A stretch of 64,000 nucleotides of DNA from Epiperipatus broadwayi (lineage: Eukaryota; Onychophora; Udeonychophora; Euonychophora; Peripatidae): NCBI GenBank assembly GCA_028023455.1, contig JAQFVV010012544.1, forward strand, positions 1,748,501 through 1,812,500, read 5' to 3'. Shown here one piece after another: positions 61,146 to 64,000 of the stretch. A model generated the notes under the pieces. That model was not told the DNA's origin and ran no database searches. It was given only the letters and a program-made list of their open reading frames with translations. The position numbers were made by a program, and so were the translations under genes. How positions within the stretch are numbered: position 1 is the first letter of the stretch; each line of letters opens with the position of its first letter.

Positions 61146-62715
61146 GTAATGAATCTGAATAATGTATCTTATATATATATATATTATTTTCTTTAAATTC
61201 CAATAAGAAAAATAAGCAATACATTTATTATTTATTAATAAAATAGAAATGAGCAACAAGATATTAAAAATCTAGTTACTGAGCAATACCTTCTGTAAAA
61301 TGAAATAGTTATAAAGATAGACTAATGTGTTATGTCTAAAAAGATAGAATATCTAATCACCAATCTTGTAATTAGTTGAATATGTTTCTGAAATGTATGA
61401 GTATAATGAATTGATCCATACATAAAGAGTCAGTGGATACGATAATGATATAAGAACAACTGGAATTGTTTGATAAGTTTCATGAAATAGAACTGTCATT
61501 AATCATACAGATTATATTACTTTTTATAAATCTCCACATATACACTCTAATGCAAGTTTTTTTATATAATTTCTTTAATTTATTAACAGTCTGACTGTCC
61601 TGCAGTCTTCATCAGAGCTACAACATTTAAACATATAATCATATAACCATTATTCAATATACATATAAAAATATATACTTTACATTATTATTCATAATCA
61701 TATTTTATTTTTAACCCTATATCTTTACTTCTCTTATTTCCTAATTATTATATAGAACTTGATCAATTTAAAAATACATTTTCCAGATACATCAGTGTAT
61801 TCATGACAAAACATTATAAATTAACAAAGTACTATGGAGACATTTACAAGCAGAAATTATGTCAACAATTATAAATCAAAGAAGAGGAAAGATTCATATA
61901 GACTTTAAATACCTGCTACATGATTTTCATTGATCAAATTTGACCTTTTGATGACAAAAATATGTTTATAATGTTTTGTATTATTTTTACACACAGACTA
62001 TTATGAGGTCTGATTCTGGTGATAACACATTTATCAAAATAATTAAAAATTTAATGAATCATGTCCAATATGTATTAGATGCATATTAATGGTCATCAGT
62101 AATTATAATTACTTTAGTAAAGAGGACTGTCATATAGCCACATACTGTTACCATTTTTTAAACATGTCTACAGAAAATTTCAGATACTTTCTTGAAAGCT
62201 TGCTCTCCAATGAATGAGCATATACCTGCCTCAACCTCAGCCATATAAGCAAAAATAAATAATACACACATAACTTGAATATAAATATCACCAAGTTTAT
62301 TTATGTTTGCTGAAGCATTAATTTAACTATATAAAAAGTACAATAAAATTAAATTACTAACAATAATTTATACTGTTTTCTTTTGAGAATTTCATAAATG
62401 TATTTAGTGTGTGAAAATATATCTCCAAATAAGTTGTTTAAATATTATTTCATCACATTAGCAATAATTATGCAGTTTATTAATCTCCAAATAGTGTGTT
62501 TACTCATCAAATTAAAGTCTATGATAATCTCTTTCCATCTGAACCAATTAACTTTATTCAGCATTGACTCTTCCCCCTTTCAAGAATACGCTATATTAAT
62601 TTTAGCAGCCGATTTTCGATTCTTAACAGTGATTGACTCCTTTCAACTGCGTGGGTTAAGAATCTCAAATTCTTTTTATTAAGTACACTCATTTACATAA
62701 TTTATTTTAAAATTT
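61146..62715. other. A+T-rich DNA, nothing recognised
   Basis: The ORF at 62398-62682 is motif-free and A+T-biased. It probably lies outside the Gypsy element that begins further right. Confidence 0.45.
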
Positions 62716-62721
62716 CTTTTT

Positions 62722-62868
62722 ATAATGTTTTTTAGAGTAAACATTGGGGGGGGGGGATAACCGAACTGTTGGTGCAATATACATGATTTAATTAAAATTT
62801 TATTTACACACAATTTAAAATATTTGTACCATCAGTGCACCCCACCCCCCTCACTCTAAAAAAGAATT
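62722..62868. repeat. Imperfect inverted repeat with G-run/C-run at the Gypsy 3' boundary
   Basis: The left side (TTTTTAGAGTAAACATTGGG, then an 11-G run and GTTGGTGCAATAT) mirrors the right side (ATATTTGTACCATCAGTGCA, then CCCCACCCCCCTCACTCTAAA). On the minus strand the right side reads as a purine-rich tract straight after the end of pol-like coding sequence, as expected for a polypurine tract before a 3' LTR. The left side would be a second, inverted copy of that tract. Confidence 0.5.
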
Positions 62869-64000
62869 TCTATATCTGGCAGACATTCTCTGATTTCTCT
62901 GACTTTGAGAAGTAGAAATATTTCTATTCTCATCAGGATAAGTGTTTACATTAGTTAATTCTTTAGATCTAGATAACTATTCATTTTTATTTGGGTCAAC
63001 AATATCATGATCTGCCTTAACTTCATTTTCTGTTTTTGCTCAATGGGCAATACATCTGCCTGCTCAATAGAGAGAAAAGTTTCAAGTTTATTATTTGTCA
63101 AAAATTCTGATTGAGGATTGGTTAATACAGCTCTTTTATTTATTGCAGTAAATGTATCAGAGAATCGTTCATGTAAATGAGTCTTCTGACACTCAATCCA
63201 CTTTTATTCTTCTATAACTTCAGATACTTTTTCAACTATGGTGCCAAGTATCCATTTTTTTAAATGTCTTGAAGTTATATATCTTCATTGACTCTAAATA
63301 TTACAAAGTTCGCATTGTATGTATCTTCAGTAGAAGTACTGATTTCTTTATGTGTATGACATTTTTTTACCAAACAGCAAACTCTATAAGTGTTTTATGG
63401 TCTCTAGAAATAAAATTCTGATACACATGATTTCTATCAGTGCTTCTACCATATTTGTAACTTTTACTTTTTAAGGCAGATTTTAAAATTTGACCTTTTC
63501 GGCAAATCTGTTAGAGGCTTGGCGGTAAATTGGAGTAAGAACATGCAAATGTTTTTATCTGTTAAGTAGTTTTTGAAATCTGCAGAAGTAAATCCTGTTC
63601 CATTATCAGATACCATGATCTCAGGATATCCAAAAGTGGCACACACTTCCTGTAGGGTTTTTATAGTACATTTAGTACTCATAGTTTTTGCGAGCTTATA
63701 TGAATCTACTCATTAACAATAAATGTATATTCAATGGTCTTACACAATCTATATGGATACATTTCCATGGTTTCTTTACTTCTATTCATGCTTTATACAT
63801 TTTCTTCAGTAAATCAGCCATAGATTGGCAGTCATGGCAGGTTTTACCATTTGTTCAAATTCACTATTTATTTTAGGCAACTTCACATATGAACATGTGA
63901 GTACCACCATCCACACTACTCCATATCCATTCTATGTAACAACTTTAAGACTTGTTTTAATCCTTCCACTGATAGAGCACTCAATAAATCATCAGGATAC
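62850..64000 (-). pseudogene. Ty3/Gypsy-type LTR retrotransposon pol remnant (integrase to C-terminus)
   Basis: Read from the window's right edge on the minus strand. An HHCC-like zinc region ends in MVKPCHDCQSM (about 63850-63815). PWKCIHIDCVRPL (about 63770-63732) contains the first catalytic Asp context. LQEVCATFGYPEIMVSDNGT (about 63655-63600) holds the second Asp. The region of the third catalytic residue is corrupted (LTDLPKRS replaces the usual ..NGLAER.. context). Further down, KWILGTIVEKVSEVIEE (about 63258-63208) matches the 'KWxPGxIV' module after the integrase core, and a basic Arg-rich end lies at about 62935-62860. Several stops and frameshifts are present. RT and protease would lie beyond the window. 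It is a genomic remnant, not an active element. Confidence 0.85.

Noticed and set aside
62398-62682. 94-codon plus ORF near the Gypsy remnant
   Set aside because: No retroelement motif, on the opposite strand, and A+T-biased.
63688-63876. 62-codon plus ORF
   Set aside because: Antisense shadow of the minus-strand Gypsy integrase remnant.

Overview
This is a very A+T-rich (roughly 70-75% by eye) eukaryotic nuclear window with almost no recognisable host coding sequence. Non-LTR retrotransposons of the RTE type, a Ty3/Gypsy integrase remnant, hAT-type DNA transposon derivatives, tRNA-derived SINEs and long simple-sequence repeats point to a metazoan, most likely an invertebrate with a repeat-rich genome. 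The species cannot be fixed from the sequence. A cephalopod or another invertebrate with abundant RTE elements and tRNA-SINEs would fit, but that is only an inference. No bacterial operons, rRNA, CRISPR array or virus genome is visible.

Layout. 1-6 kb holds a palindromic repeat (2070-2396), a small MITE (2514-2609) and a nearly complete RTE retrotransposon on the minus strand (2616-5905) with an 11-bp target duplication; one 8-bp deletion breaks its ORF. 7-8 kb is a large foldback element. 12.8-14.5 kb holds a 43-bp minisatellite and a decayed gag-like coiled-coil ORF between two direct repeats. 15-16 kb and 17.1-18.0 kb hold two further foldback elements, the second with a 13-bp target duplication. 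A very old LINE reverse transcriptase remnant lies at 20.6-21.2 kb. Two related palindromic MITEs lie at 23.0 and 24.3 kb. tRNA-derived SINEs sit at 10.4, 23.4 and 54.0 kb, all in the same orientation. 27.6-29.5 kb holds a tandem duplication, a mini-element and another foldback.

30.1-32.1 kb is somewhat less A+T-rich and includes one possible terminal exon. A second full-length but dead RTE copy is at 33.3-36.4 kb (plus strand). A different LINE remnant is at 37.9-39.9 kb (minus), followed by a trinucleotide array. A hAT-like element at 41.2-41.7 kb has an internal 64-bp minisatellite made from its own terminal sequence. 45.0-46.4 kb holds three head-to-tail RTE fragments. Long (ATT)n and (ATAG)/(GTAG) arrays are at 48.3 and 52.6 kb. 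A clean hAT MITE with an 8-bp target duplication is at 50.9-51.4 kb. A plausible first coding exon with an X-box-like site upstream is at 54.7 kb. Near 61 kb is a near-perfect 76-bp-arm hairpin with 13-bp flanking direct repeats. The window ends in the 3' part of a degenerate Gypsy pol gene (minus strand).

The recurring theme is foldback (inverted-repeat) elements. At least three unrelated-looking families share an unusual plan in which an extra copy of the terminal segment sits in the middle, directly fused to the second arm. Nothing here forms a host pathway; the only candidate host genes are two isolated exon-like ORFs.
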